Of a stretch of DNA of 54,617 bases, positions 49,247 through 54,617 are shown in pieces. Under the pieces are notes generated by a model. That model worked only from the letters and a program-made list of their open reading frames with translations, had not been told where the DNA came from and made no database searches. The DNA is taken from positions 1-54,617 of IMG/VR virus record IMGVR_UViG_3300042455_001551, one strand, 5' to 3'. Origin of the DNA: a virus. Position 1 is the first letter of the stretch. Each line of letters begins with the position of its first letter. A program made the translations under genes and the position numbers.

Positions 49247-49560
49247 AAATAACAAAGACTAAACAAGTAGTAACAGAAGAAATAGAAGTAAATCCAGGAA
49301 CTTATTATTTTTCTTGCGCCGAACAAAACTACAATAAAATAGTTTTAGAACAAGATAATGGTGAGGATGTAACGGATTTTATTTTTGAAACAGTTATACC
49401 TAACTCAGATTTATATGGAATTAGAATCAGAAAAGATTGGGTTACAGATGAAGAAGATTTACCATATAAATTTTTAGAGTTTATTTTAGGTAAGTCGGGA
49501 AAAAAGATTGAAGAGGAAGAATATAATGAAGTAAAACAAGAAATATTAAAAAGATTATAA
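49243..49560 (+). CDS. Unknown acidic protein, 105 aa
   Basis: Strand-rich N-terminus (TKTKQVVTEEIEVNPGTYYFS), acidic helical C-terminus. Not recognised. 1 bp before the SPFH gene's TTG start. Confidence 0.55.
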   Translation: MKITKTKQVVTEEIEVNPGTYYFSCAEQNYNKIVLEQDNGEDVTDFIFETVIPNSDLYGIRIRKDWVTDEEDLPYKFLEFILGKSGKKIEEEEYNEVKQEILKRL

Positions 49561-49561
49561 T

Positions 49562-50104
49562 TTGAATCAAGTACAACAATTTTTTGAATATATATTTAAC
49601 GCCGTTAAAGTGTTTGTAATAATTCAGCCGTGGCAAACAGGATTAAGAGTAAGAAACGGAAGAAAAATAAAAAAGTTAAATAAAGGAATATACTTCAGAA
49701 TACCTTATTTCGATAGCGTTTTTATACAAGAAACAAGACTAAGAGTTGGAGAAGTACCTATTCAAACTTTAACTTCAAAAGATTTACAAACGCTCACTAT
49801 CAGCAGTTCTTTTGGTTATTCAGTTGAAGATATAGAAACATTATACAACACTTTATATCACCCAGAAGAAACTCTTCAGAATATTGCTATGAGTGAAGTT
49901 GCTAATTTTGTATTTACGAACAATATAAAAGACATAACTCCAGACAATATAGAAAAATCAGTTTTAGATAAATTTAAAGAGATGGGGTATGGACTAAATT
50001 TTGAATATTTTAAAATAGCTAATTTTGCTGTTGTTAAAACCTTCAGACTTATTCAAGACCAATCTTATGGGTATTCAAGATTAGATATGGAAGATAAAAG
50101 ATAA
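49562..50104 (+). CDS. SPFH (band 7/prohibitin-like) protein, 180 aa
   Basis: The sequence follows the SPFH pattern: IQPWQTGLRVRNGRKIKKLNKG (split as two parts), YFRIPYFDSVFIQETRLRV, VPIQTLTSKDLQTLTISSSFGYSVEDIETLY, then HPEETLQNIAMSEVANFVFTNN. The N-terminal FNAVKVFVIIQPW is a short hydrophobic hairpin that may enter the membrane. SPFH proteins form ring-shaped scaffolds on membranes and control proteases. In a phage it might guard the host membrane during infection or exclude other phages. TTG start; 1 bp after the previous stop. Confidence 0.72.
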   Translation: MNQVQQFFEYIFNAVKVFVIIQPWQTGLRVRNGRKIKKLNKGIYFRIPYFDSVFIQETRLRVGEVPIQTLTSKDLQTLTISSSFGYSVEDIETLYNTLYHPEETLQNIAMSEVANFVFTNNIKDITPDNIEKSVLDKFKEMGYGLNFEYFKIANFAVVKTFRLIQDQSYGYSRLDMEDKR

Positions 50105-50108
50105 GACC

Positions 50109-50315
50109 ATGAAAGAAGAAATGTTAAAAACTCAAGAAGAGTGGTCAGAATATTTAAAACATACAATACTATCTACAGAAGATTATAACAAACCTAATTT
50201 TCAATATTTGTGGCACGAAGAAAAAATAACTAGAGAAGAGTATGAAAGAAAGAACCTCATACTAGAAATAGAAATATTAAAGTGCCCTGTAATAGAAGAG
50301 TATAATACGAAATAA
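50109..50315 (+). CDS. Unknown acidic small protein, 68 aa
   Basis: Charged helical protein (KTQEEWSEYLKHTILSTEDYN). It ends where the first recurrent AATTTCGGCG motif begins. Function unknown. Confidence 0.55.
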   Translation: MKEEMLKTQEEWSEYLKHTILSTEDYNKPNFQYLWHEEKITREEYERKNLILEIEILKCPVIEEYNTK

Positions 50316-50349
50316 ATTTCGGCGGAAAAAACTTAAAAACAGAAAAATG
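50315..50349 (+). repeat. Intergenic AATTTCGgCG..AAAAACAG motif, copy 1
   Basis: AATTTCGGCGGAAAAA, then TTAAAAACAG up to the next ATG. It lies between stop and start, with the A-rich tail where the ribosome binding site should be. See copies at 50959, 53226, 54124 and 54562. Confidence 0.6.
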
Positions 50350-50958
50350 AAAGAAAACAAAAAAGAGTTGCAAGAGTTTATTAATTCAATTGCAAATATA
50401 GGAGATTCAAGAATCCCTAATGATGAAGGTAAAATTTATTATTCAAAAGTAGACGGTGCCTATTTAACAAGAGTAGGAATGGAAGAAGAATTAAACTTTC
50501 TACTAAAAAAAGGAATCACTGAACAAATACAAGATGGATATGGAGAACCAAAAACTTGCTGTATAGGATTTAACCCCACAGAACAGAAATGGTATGGTTG
50601 GTCACACAGAGCGATATTTGGATTTGGTATAGGGAGTGAATGTAAACAAGGTAATTGTGGTTTTGAACCATCAAATAAAGAAGATTTTAAACAAGACTGT
50701 TTACGTTTTTGGGGTGACACAGATATGTATGAGACACATAAAGTAAATCCAATTGCTGAAGAGGGAGAACAAGATGGAAAATTAGGAATATGGGTACGTT
50801 ATACCTATGATGATAAAACACCTAATGAAAAAATGAGAGGTCAAATAAGTGGTATGTTTTCTGAATATCCTGAAAAATGGGGCAAAGGAGAATGGACAGC
50901 AAAAACATTAGAAGATGCAAAACAAATGGCAATAGATTTTGCAAGAAGTGTAAGTTAG
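50347..50958 (+). CDS. Conserved-type phage protein of unknown function, 203 aa
   Basis: Residues about 68-105 (TCCIGFNPTEQKWYGWSHRA and IFGFGIGSECKQGNCGF) look like a motif seen in unrelated phages; the rest is Glu/Asp/Lys-rich. A Cys pair and aromatic cluster suggest a small globular fold. Starts in the AAAACAG motif region; function unknown. Confidence 0.6.
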   Translation: MKENKKELQEFINSIANIGDSRIPNDEGKIYYSKVDGAYLTRVGMEEELNFLLKKGITEQIQDGYGEPKTCCIGFNPTEQKWYGWSHRAIFGFGIGSECKQGNCGFEPSNKEDFKQDCLRFWGDTDMYETHKVNPIAEEGEQDGKLGIWVRYTYDDKTPNEKMRGQISGMFSEYPEKWGKGEWTAKTLEDAKQMAIDFARSVS

Positions 50959-50989
50959 AATTTCGCGCGTAAAAAACAGAAATAAAATG
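50959..50989 (+). repeat. Intergenic AATTTCGCG..AAAAACAG motif, copy 2
   Basis: AATTTCGCGCGTAAAAAACAG then AAATAAAATG, lying directly between one stop and the next start. Confidence 0.6.
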
Positions 50990-51097
50990 AAATGGCTATA
51001 CAAAGAACTAATAGACTTTCTAAAAACAATACCAGGAGAAGAAAGTAAACAACTAATAGAAAAAGCAGAAGCAATAAAAGACAGATTAGAATACTAA
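50987..51097 (+). CDS. Small unknown protein, 36 aa
   Basis: The ATG at 50987 follows the recurrent intergenic motif and the stop is 4 bp before the terminator stem, so both ends are well marked. The product (MKWLYKELIDFLKTIPGEES and so on) is a short amphipathic helix protein. Function unknown. Confidence 0.55.
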   Translation: MKWLYKELIDFLKTIPGEESKQLIEKAEAIKDRLEY

Positions 51098-51101
51098 CCT
51101 T

Positions 51102-51136
51102 AACCCTTACTTATAACAAGTAGGGGTTTTTTATTT
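51102..51136 (+). terminator. Strong rho-independent terminator ending the right-arm operons
   Basis: AACCCTTACTT (51102-51112) pairs with AAGTAGGGGTT (51118-51128): 11 pairs with one G-T, loop of 5, followed by TTTT TTATTTT. It is 4 bp after the last stop and closes the block started at 31.4 kb. Confidence 0.9.
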
Positions 51137-51333
51137 TATATACCCCACCTCTTAAAATGTACCCCCCACCTAATATATTTACACTTTTTCATTTTAGGCG
51201 TTTTAAGACAAAAACTTTTTTATTTTTATATACTTGTATTACTTTATTGTTATAGTGGCTTAGGATTGATGCCAGTATTCAAAATTAAAATGTATCGTAG
51301 TTGGTAAAAAAGATTGCCGCGTAAAAGAAATAA

Positions 51334-51579
51334 AAGAATAGAATAAAATTATCTATAGACAGAATAAACAATGATGGAAACTATTCAGCAGATAATTGTC
51401 AATGGATACCACTTAAAGAAAATGTTAAAAAGACAAGGAACACTAAAATGAATTGGGATATAGTTAATGAAATTAGGTATGGTGTGTATAAATATACCCC
51501 CGTCAAAGAACTAGCAAGAATTTTTAATTGTGGGGAACACACTATAAAAGATGTGATAAATAGCAAAACTTGGAAATAG
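51334..51579 (+). pseudogene. Remnant of an HNH homing endonuclease
   Basis: The frame from 51334 to the TAG at 51577 reads SIDRINNDGNYSADNCQWI, the H-N-H half motif of phage HNH enzymes (the normal form is LDRID.NGNYSPENCRW). It continues with PLKENVKK and an HTH-like end, VNEIRYG, VKELARIFNCGEHTIKDVI. No start codon or first half remains: upstream the frame has stops, and the first His-bearing part of the motif is missing. So it is a decayed gene, unrelated in position to the intact HNH gene at 35.5 kb. Confidence 0.75.
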
Positions 51580-51593
51580 TTTAAAAATTGGTC

Positions 51594-51712
51594 GTACGTG
51601 GTTCTCTGTCTTATGACCATACAGAAACCGCCGTAGTCTCCAAAGCGTTTTTACTCCACACCCACCACTCTATTACACTTGCATTTCGGTCCAGGAGAAA
51701 CGCTCTAAAAAA
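51594..51712. other. GC-rich, hairpin-forming segment in an AT-rich gap
   Basis: About half of these bases are G or C by eye, against about a third around. Two inverted repeats are visible: GGTT..CTGT with ACAG..AACC, and AGCGTTT with AAACGCT, the latter about 50 nt apart with CTCC/GGAG inside. No convincing ORF runs through it. Base use differs from the rest of the window, so foreign origin or a conserved structural role is possible. Confidence 0.5.
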
Positions 51713-52176
51713 GTTTTTGATTTTCAAAATTTTTATTGTGTTATTTGTTAACAATATTGTAGTTTATATTCATTCTATATTATTGCTTATTTAGAATTGA
51801 TATTGATTATAATAATTTAACAGTTTATATTTGTTTTTTATTTATTTTCTTTTGCGGCATAACTTTTAACATAAATAATTTGCATTATTCAAATATTGTT
51901 TTGGTTGCATTATCTTTTTATTTTGATATGTAGATATGTTATTTATATTATCTTTGTTTAAATGTATTGTATTTAATTTTAGGGCTGTTTTTAGTTTCTT
52001 TGCGCCGATTATATATTGAATTGCGCACGCGCACGTATTATACGAATAAAATAATTAATAAACAACTTTTTTATTTAAAATGTTTAATATACATTTGTAC
52101 TATCAAAATGATTGAATAAAGATATAACGCTCTTATTTAGAATGATTTTAAATTAATAAAATAATTAAAATTTTAT
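51713..52176. other. AT-rich gene-free segment
   Basis: No gene is credible here. The stretch is very AT-rich, broken by a short GCGCACGCGCACG run at about 52024-52036. It lies between the right-arm terminator/pseudogene and the second plus-strand operon. Together with the adjacent hairpins it would suit a replication or packaging site, but there is no set of iterons or other proof. Confidence 0.4.
51923..51956 (+). promoter_or_regulatory. Possible weak promoter in the AT-rich segment
   Basis: TTG, 23 nt, TATCTTTG: within the permitted spacer range but at its upper limit. No gene follows for almost 500 nt, so it is less certain than the one at 52177. Confidence 0.4.
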
Positions 52177-52206
52177 TTGGTAGTTTAAAAATTTGTTTTA
52201 TCTTTG
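52177..52206 (+). promoter_or_regulatory. Promoter of the far-right operon
   Basis: TTG, 19 nt, TATCTTTG, close to the housekeeping consensus. It precedes a 230-nt structured leader and the small genes from 52445 onward. Confidence 0.8.
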
Positions 52207-52212
52207 CTATAT

Positions 52213-52444
52213 CAAATTAGAACAACGCTCTTTGACATATTGTGTAACAAGTTATTAAGGTTGAATCTTCCTCAAAGCGTAAAGGCGTGAGTTAGCACCT
52301 TACAGAGAATAACAAAAGTTGTATTAGCACTATCTTGCAACTATAAATAATGAATGTGTAAAAAAATATTATCCGTTGCTAAATAGTTGTTAGTATAATA
52401 TGAGCGAAACATACAACGGAACTAATTTAAAAACCCAATATATT
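52213..52444 (+). ncRNA. Structured leader with boxA-like element
   Basis: GCTCTTTGACA at 52227-52237, some 20 nt into the transcript, resembles the boxA antitermination signal of rRNA and phage leaders (E. coli form TGCTCTTTAACA). Further on are AGTTG/CAACT around 52318-52342 and the longer CCGTTG (52374-52379) with CAACGG (52414-52419). No ORF is present. The leader could load host Nus factors, or be a small RNA in itself. Confidence 0.5.
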
Positions 52445-52531
52445 ATGAATAAGTATATCAAAATCATTTTAGTAGTTATATTTTTATATATGTTTGTTTA
52501 TCAATTTTTATTTAGATTAATTTTTCAATGA
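52445..52531 (+). CDS. Short single-span membrane peptide, 28 aa
   Basis: MNKYIKIILVVIFLYMFVYQ and the rest form one hydrophobic helix with a basic start. The stop overlaps the next ATG (ATGA), which supports translation. Small toxic or regulatory peptides of this form are common in phages, but the role is unknown. Confidence 0.5.
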   Translation: MNKYIKIILVVIFLYMFVYQFLFRLIFQ

Positions 52532-52671
52532 TTAGAATAGTAACTAAAAACGGGTTGCAATGGTATGAATTTAATACTTTATATTATTGCTTTATTGCTT
52601 TTTCTTTGGCGGAATTATTAAGTAGTTTGCCAAAAGAATTAAAACAAATTTGTTTATCTCAATTAAATTAA
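52528..52671 (+). CDS. Small unknown protein, 47 aa
   Basis: Starts at ATGA overlapping the previous stop. Sequence MIRIVTKNGLQWYEFNTLYY with a hydrophobic middle and KELKQICLSQLN end. Function unknown. Confidence 0.5.
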   Translation: MIRIVTKNGLQWYEFNTLYYCFIAFSLAELLSSLPKELKQICLSQLN

Positions 52672-52677
52672 AATAAT

Positions 52678-52845
52678 ATGCACGAACAAATAAAAAATAT
52701 AGTTTTAGAAAATGCGGGAAGTATGGTTGCCTTAAAATCGGCACTAAAAAAACATAAAGTAGAATATGTAAAAGTAAGTAGAGGTTTAAAGACTTGTTAC
52801 ATATTAAGAAGTAAAGAAATTGGTAGATTGGAAGTAATACTTTAA
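52678..52845 (+). CDS. Small unknown protein, 55 aa
   Basis: Starts 6 bp after the preceding stop. Basic, mixed helix/strand (VALKSALKKHKVEYVKVSRG). Possibly a nucleic-acid-binding mini-protein; not recognised. Confidence 0.5.
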   Translation: MHEQIKNIVLENAGSMVALKSALKKHKVEYVKVSRGLKTCYILRSKEIGRLEVIL

Positions 52846-52856
52846 AATTTAAGAAA

Positions 52857-53225
52857 ATGAAAACATATAAAATAAATACAGAACATATTGTTTATGTAGA
52901 TAGTTACGAACAAGGCGAACTTAATCAAGTAAACGCATATAGTTTAGATAAGGAAGTAAAAGCCGAAAGTCCTAAACAAGCCATTGAAAAGTATTTTAAA
53001 GACTTTTTATATTATAGTTTCAGTTGGGCGGGTGCAATGTTACCACACGAAGAAGAAGAAACGGAAGAAAAAAACATTTTACATTATTCAGTTTTAGTTG
53101 ATGAAGAAAATTGCGAGGCAAGTGAAACAGAAGTAAACGAGTGGAAACAAGAAGAAAAAGTATTATATTCTAACAATATCTTTTTAACTATTCACGAACT
53201 GAAAGAAGTCGAAATAATTTATTAA
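52857..53225 (+). CDS. Unknown acidic protein, 122 aa
   Basis: Glu-rich protein with a strand/helix start (YKINTEHIVYVDSYEQGELN). It may be a DNA mimic by charge, but this is not shown. Ends just before motif copy 3. Confidence 0.55.
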   Translation: MKTYKINTEHIVYVDSYEQGELNQVNAYSLDKEVKAESPKQAIEKYFKDFLYYSFSWAGAMLPHEEEETEEKNILHYSVLVDEENCEASETEVNEWKQEEKVLYSNNIFLTIHELKEVEIIY

Positions 53226-53253
53226 AATTTCGCGAAAAAAAAATAAAAAACAG
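53226..53253 (+). repeat. Intergenic AATTTCGCG..AAAAACAG motif, copy 3
   Basis: AAATTTCGCG then an A-rich run and AAAAAACAG; here it leads directly into a promoter's TTG instead of a start codon. Confidence 0.6.
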
Positions 53254-53284
53254 TTGTATATTTAAAAACAATTTAATACATTTG
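53254..53284 (+). promoter_or_regulatory. Promoter for the genes from 53315
   Basis: TTG, 20 nt, TACATTTG. Fits the same consensus with C at the first variable position. The next ATG is 30 nt beyond. Confidence 0.7.
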
Positions 53285-53314
53285 TATAACAATAATTAAA
53301 AAACATATATAGTT

Positions 53315-53680
53315 ATGAAAACATTAAAAGAAAACCGTTTCAGTAGTTTAGAGGTATCAAAAGACTTCAATATAATAATCTTAAATAAAATTCAAGGTTA
53401 TGACGGAAAGAAAAAAGACCAGTTAAAAGCATTTTTAGAAGATATGCAAAAGGGCGGTTGTATAAGTGGAATGGTTGGCGACTTTATTTATCATAACGAT
53501 TGTAAAAACTTCTACATAAAACATATTGACGAACTCGAAGAAATGAAACAGGATTATGAAGAAGAAATAGGCGAACCAATAAAAAACAGACACAATTTAC
53601 CGCATTACACATTTGTAGTATGGTTATGTTTTGAAGAATATTGCTATAACATTTATACAGAGTATTATGAAAACAATTAA
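53315..53680 (+). CDS. Unknown protein, 121 aa
   Basis: Not recognised. Mixed fold with Lys/Asp-rich loops (GYDGKKKDQLKAFLEDMQ) and an aromatic C-terminus. Overlaps the next gene by 50 bp. Confidence 0.55.
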   Translation: MKTLKENRFSSLEVSKDFNIIILNKIQGYDGKKKDQLKAFLEDMQKGGCISGMVGDFIYHNDCKNFYIKHIDELEEMKQDYEEEIGEPIKNRHNLPHYTFVVWLCFEEYCYNIYTEYYENN

Positions 53681-53975
53681 AAGTTTAGGTGTAACTTTAG
53701 AGCAGTTATACAACGAAGAAAAACAAATAAAAGTCTATTTATCAGATAAAGACCACGTTTATACTTTAGTTTTAGTTGGTAGAGATAAAACGCCCGATTT
53801 TCTTTTGAGTTCGTTTAGAGGGAATTATTATTGTAGGACTAACAAAGGTATGAACAGGCAAAAATATGTTTCTTTGAAAGGTGTTGAAATCGCGGTAAAA
53901 AGATTAATAAAGAACAGAGTAAACACAGAGGGAAAAATAACATTTAGTTTATCAAATGAAATACACTATTTTTAA
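53631..53975 (+). CDS. Unknown basic protein, 114 aa
   Basis: The first ATG overlaps the previous gene by 50 bp; a later ATG near 53667 (MKTIKSLGVTLEQLYNEEK) is as likely. Basic protein with a strand core (IKVYLSDKDHVYTLVLVGRD). Function unknown. Confidence 0.5.
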   Translation: MKNIAITFIQSIMKTIKSLGVTLEQLYNEEKQIKVYLSDKDHVYTLVLVGRDKTPDFLLSSFRGNYYCRTNKGMNRQKYVSLKGVEIAVKRLIKNRVNTEGKITFSLSNEIHYF

Positions 53976-53977
53976 TT

Positions 53978-54145
53978 ATGTACGGAGTAATAAAATTCAA
54001 AAATATTACTTGCTTAAATAAGTGGGTAATAAAAAACCAAGACCGATATGAATTTAAGGCAGTCGGTTTTTGTGTAAAGTTAATAGGTATTAAGAAACAA
54101 AAAATCGTTACCAAAACTATGGAGGTTTTCGGCGAAAGAAATTAA
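53978..54145 (+). CDS. Small basic protein, 55 aa
   Basis: Starts 2 bp after the previous stop. Lys-rich, strand-rich (MYGVIKFKNITCLNKWVIKN). Function unknown. Its last codons contain motif copy 4. Confidence 0.5.
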   Translation: MYGVIKFKNITCLNKWVIKNQDRYEFKAVGFCVKLIGIKKQKIVTKTMEVFGERN

Positions 54146-54162
54146 AAAACAGAAAAATTATG
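54124..54162 (+). repeat. AATTTCGCG-type motif, copy 4 (variant)
   Basis: TTTTCGGCGAAAGAAATTAAAAAACAG and the following ATG. The first part lies inside the preceding gene's end, so the motif is not strictly intergenic. Confidence 0.5.
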
Positions 54163-54561
54163 ATAAAAATAATCTCATCAATAGCATTAGTATTACTAAC
54201 CTTAACAAGTTGTAGTACACCAGACCAACCAACAACAGAAAATAATCAAGGTCAAACTTTAAATATACCACAAAGGTTTATAGGTAATTGGGAAAAGACA
54301 CCAACAGGAAATACAAAGTGTAAAATAGAAACTAATAAACTATCTATTATACAAGAAAACATTACAAGAACAAAAGGAACAGTTACAGAAGATAATGGTA
54401 GTACACTATTCAAAGCCGACTTAGGTAATGGGGAAACCTTAATACTTCTATTAGCAACCTATAACCAAGACACACCAAACGACGATGTTTTAGGTATTAC
54501 TATAACAGATAGTGACACACCAAATGTTTATGTAACAAATGGCTCTTATACGAGGGAGTAA
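54160..54561 (+). CDS. Small lipoprotein, 133 aa
   Basis: A clear signal peptide and lipobox: IISSIALVLLTLTSC, Cys18 following LTS. The mature part is Thr/Asn-rich then beta-rich (FIGNWEKTPTGNTKCKIE, GETLILLLATYNQD), similar in layout to lipocalin-like Bacteroidota lipoproteins that begin their domain with GxW. Phage lipoproteins can block receptors against superinfection; this is an inference from the type. Confidence 0.7.
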   Translation: MIKIISSIALVLLTLTSCSTPDQPTTENNQGQTLNIPQRFIGNWEKTPTGNTKCKIETNKLSIIQENITRTKGTVTEDNGSTLFKADLGNGETLILLLATYNQDTPNDDVLGITITDSDTPNVYVTNGSYTRE

Positions 54562-54598
54562 TAATTTCGCGGAAAAAGAATAAAAACAGAAGAAAAAA
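54562..54598 (+). repeat. Intergenic AATTTCGCG..AAAAACAG motif, copy 5
   Basis: AATTTCGCGGAAAAA, then AATAAAAACAG and an A-rich run up to an ATG at 54599. Confidence 0.6.
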
Positions 54599-54617
54599 AT
54601 GTACATAATAATAAACA
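54599..54617 (+). CDS. Start of a further gene, cut by the window edge
   Basis: An ATG follows motif copy 5 at the same distance as in the other copies and the frame stays open to the edge (MYIIIN). Only six codons are visible. Confidence 0.4.

Noticed and set aside
51399-51620. 73-aa minus-strand hydrophobic ORF
   Set aside because: It is antisense to the HNH remnant, whose protein motif is clear, and there is no promoter on that strand.
51588-51794. 68-aa plus-strand ORF over the GC-rich hairpin segment
   Set aside because: The translation changes from mixed to purely hydrophobic residues where the DNA changes from GC-rich to AT-rich, no RBS or promoter stands before it, and inverted repeats explain the first half better.
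1-54617. CRISPR array, diversity-generating retroelement, integrase or att site
   Set aside because: No regularly spaced direct repeats, no reverse transcriptase motif (xADD) and no tyrosine or serine recombinase was seen on either strand.

Overview
The window is a 54.6 kb stretch of a lytic-type bacteriophage genome that very likely infects a member of the Bacteroidota, probably a flavobacterium. The DNA is AT-rich. Promoters are of the Bacteroidota form (TTG, about 20 nt, then TAnnTTTG), ribosome binding sites are A-rich rather than GGAGG, and the primase is of the VirE_N/BT4734 type common in this phylum. Genes are densely packed with many stop/start overlaps. No integrase, repressor, ribosomal RNA or clear host gene is present. 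Both ends of the window cut through genes, so the phage is larger than the window.

The layout is two divergent arms that meet near position 31.4 kb, where a minus-strand and a plus-strand promoter sit 47 bp apart. The LEFT ARM (1-31.3 kb, all minus strand) is the virion and lysis module. In transcription order it holds small packaging/assembly proteins (a GroES-like protein, an HU/IHF-like protein, a DUF1573-like protein), a homing endonuclease, the large terminase, the portal, a scaffold-like protein, the major capsid protein, neck proteins, a large Cys-rich structural protein, a membrane-protein/M15-peptidase lysis cassette, then a host-recognition block. That block contains a leucine-rich protein, a collagen/carbohydrate-binding protein, a SGNH esterase, a 1110-residue coiled-coil repeat protein, and tail-fibre and beta-rich proteins including a tandem pair of paralogues at the left edge. 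Strong CTCCCC/GGGGAG terminators separate the blocks.

The RIGHT ARM (31.4-51.1 kb, plus strand) is the DNA replication, recombination and host-takeover module. It holds a VirE_N primase behind an elaborately folded 5' leader, an SF2 helicase with an ExoX-like tail, HNH, NinG-like and GIY-YIG nucleases, a Sak4/RecA-like ATPase, a PhoH-like ATPase, a structured non-coding region ending in tRNA-Gln(TTG), a nucleotide diphosphohydrolase, an SSB-like protein, an RHH-TnpB-GroEL operon, a candidate spanin and an SPFH (band 7) protein. An 11-bp terminator at 51.1 kb closes it. At least six plus-strand promoters share the same spacer length (20 nt) and almost the same sequence.

The FAR RIGHT (51.1-54.6 kb) has a gene-poor stretch with a broken HNH endonuclease, a GC-rich hairpin segment and an AT-rich segment. 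It is followed by a second plus-strand operon of small unknown proteins behind a boxA-like structured leader. Short intergenic copies of AATTTCGCG..AAAAACAG recur here. The most unusual points are the primase leader (terminator-like hairpin, pseudoknot and competing stem), the tRNA-like non-coding region at 40.75-41.26 kb, the translationally coupled RHH-TnpB-GroEL operon with a GroES-like gene on the opposite arm, and the phage SPFH protein.
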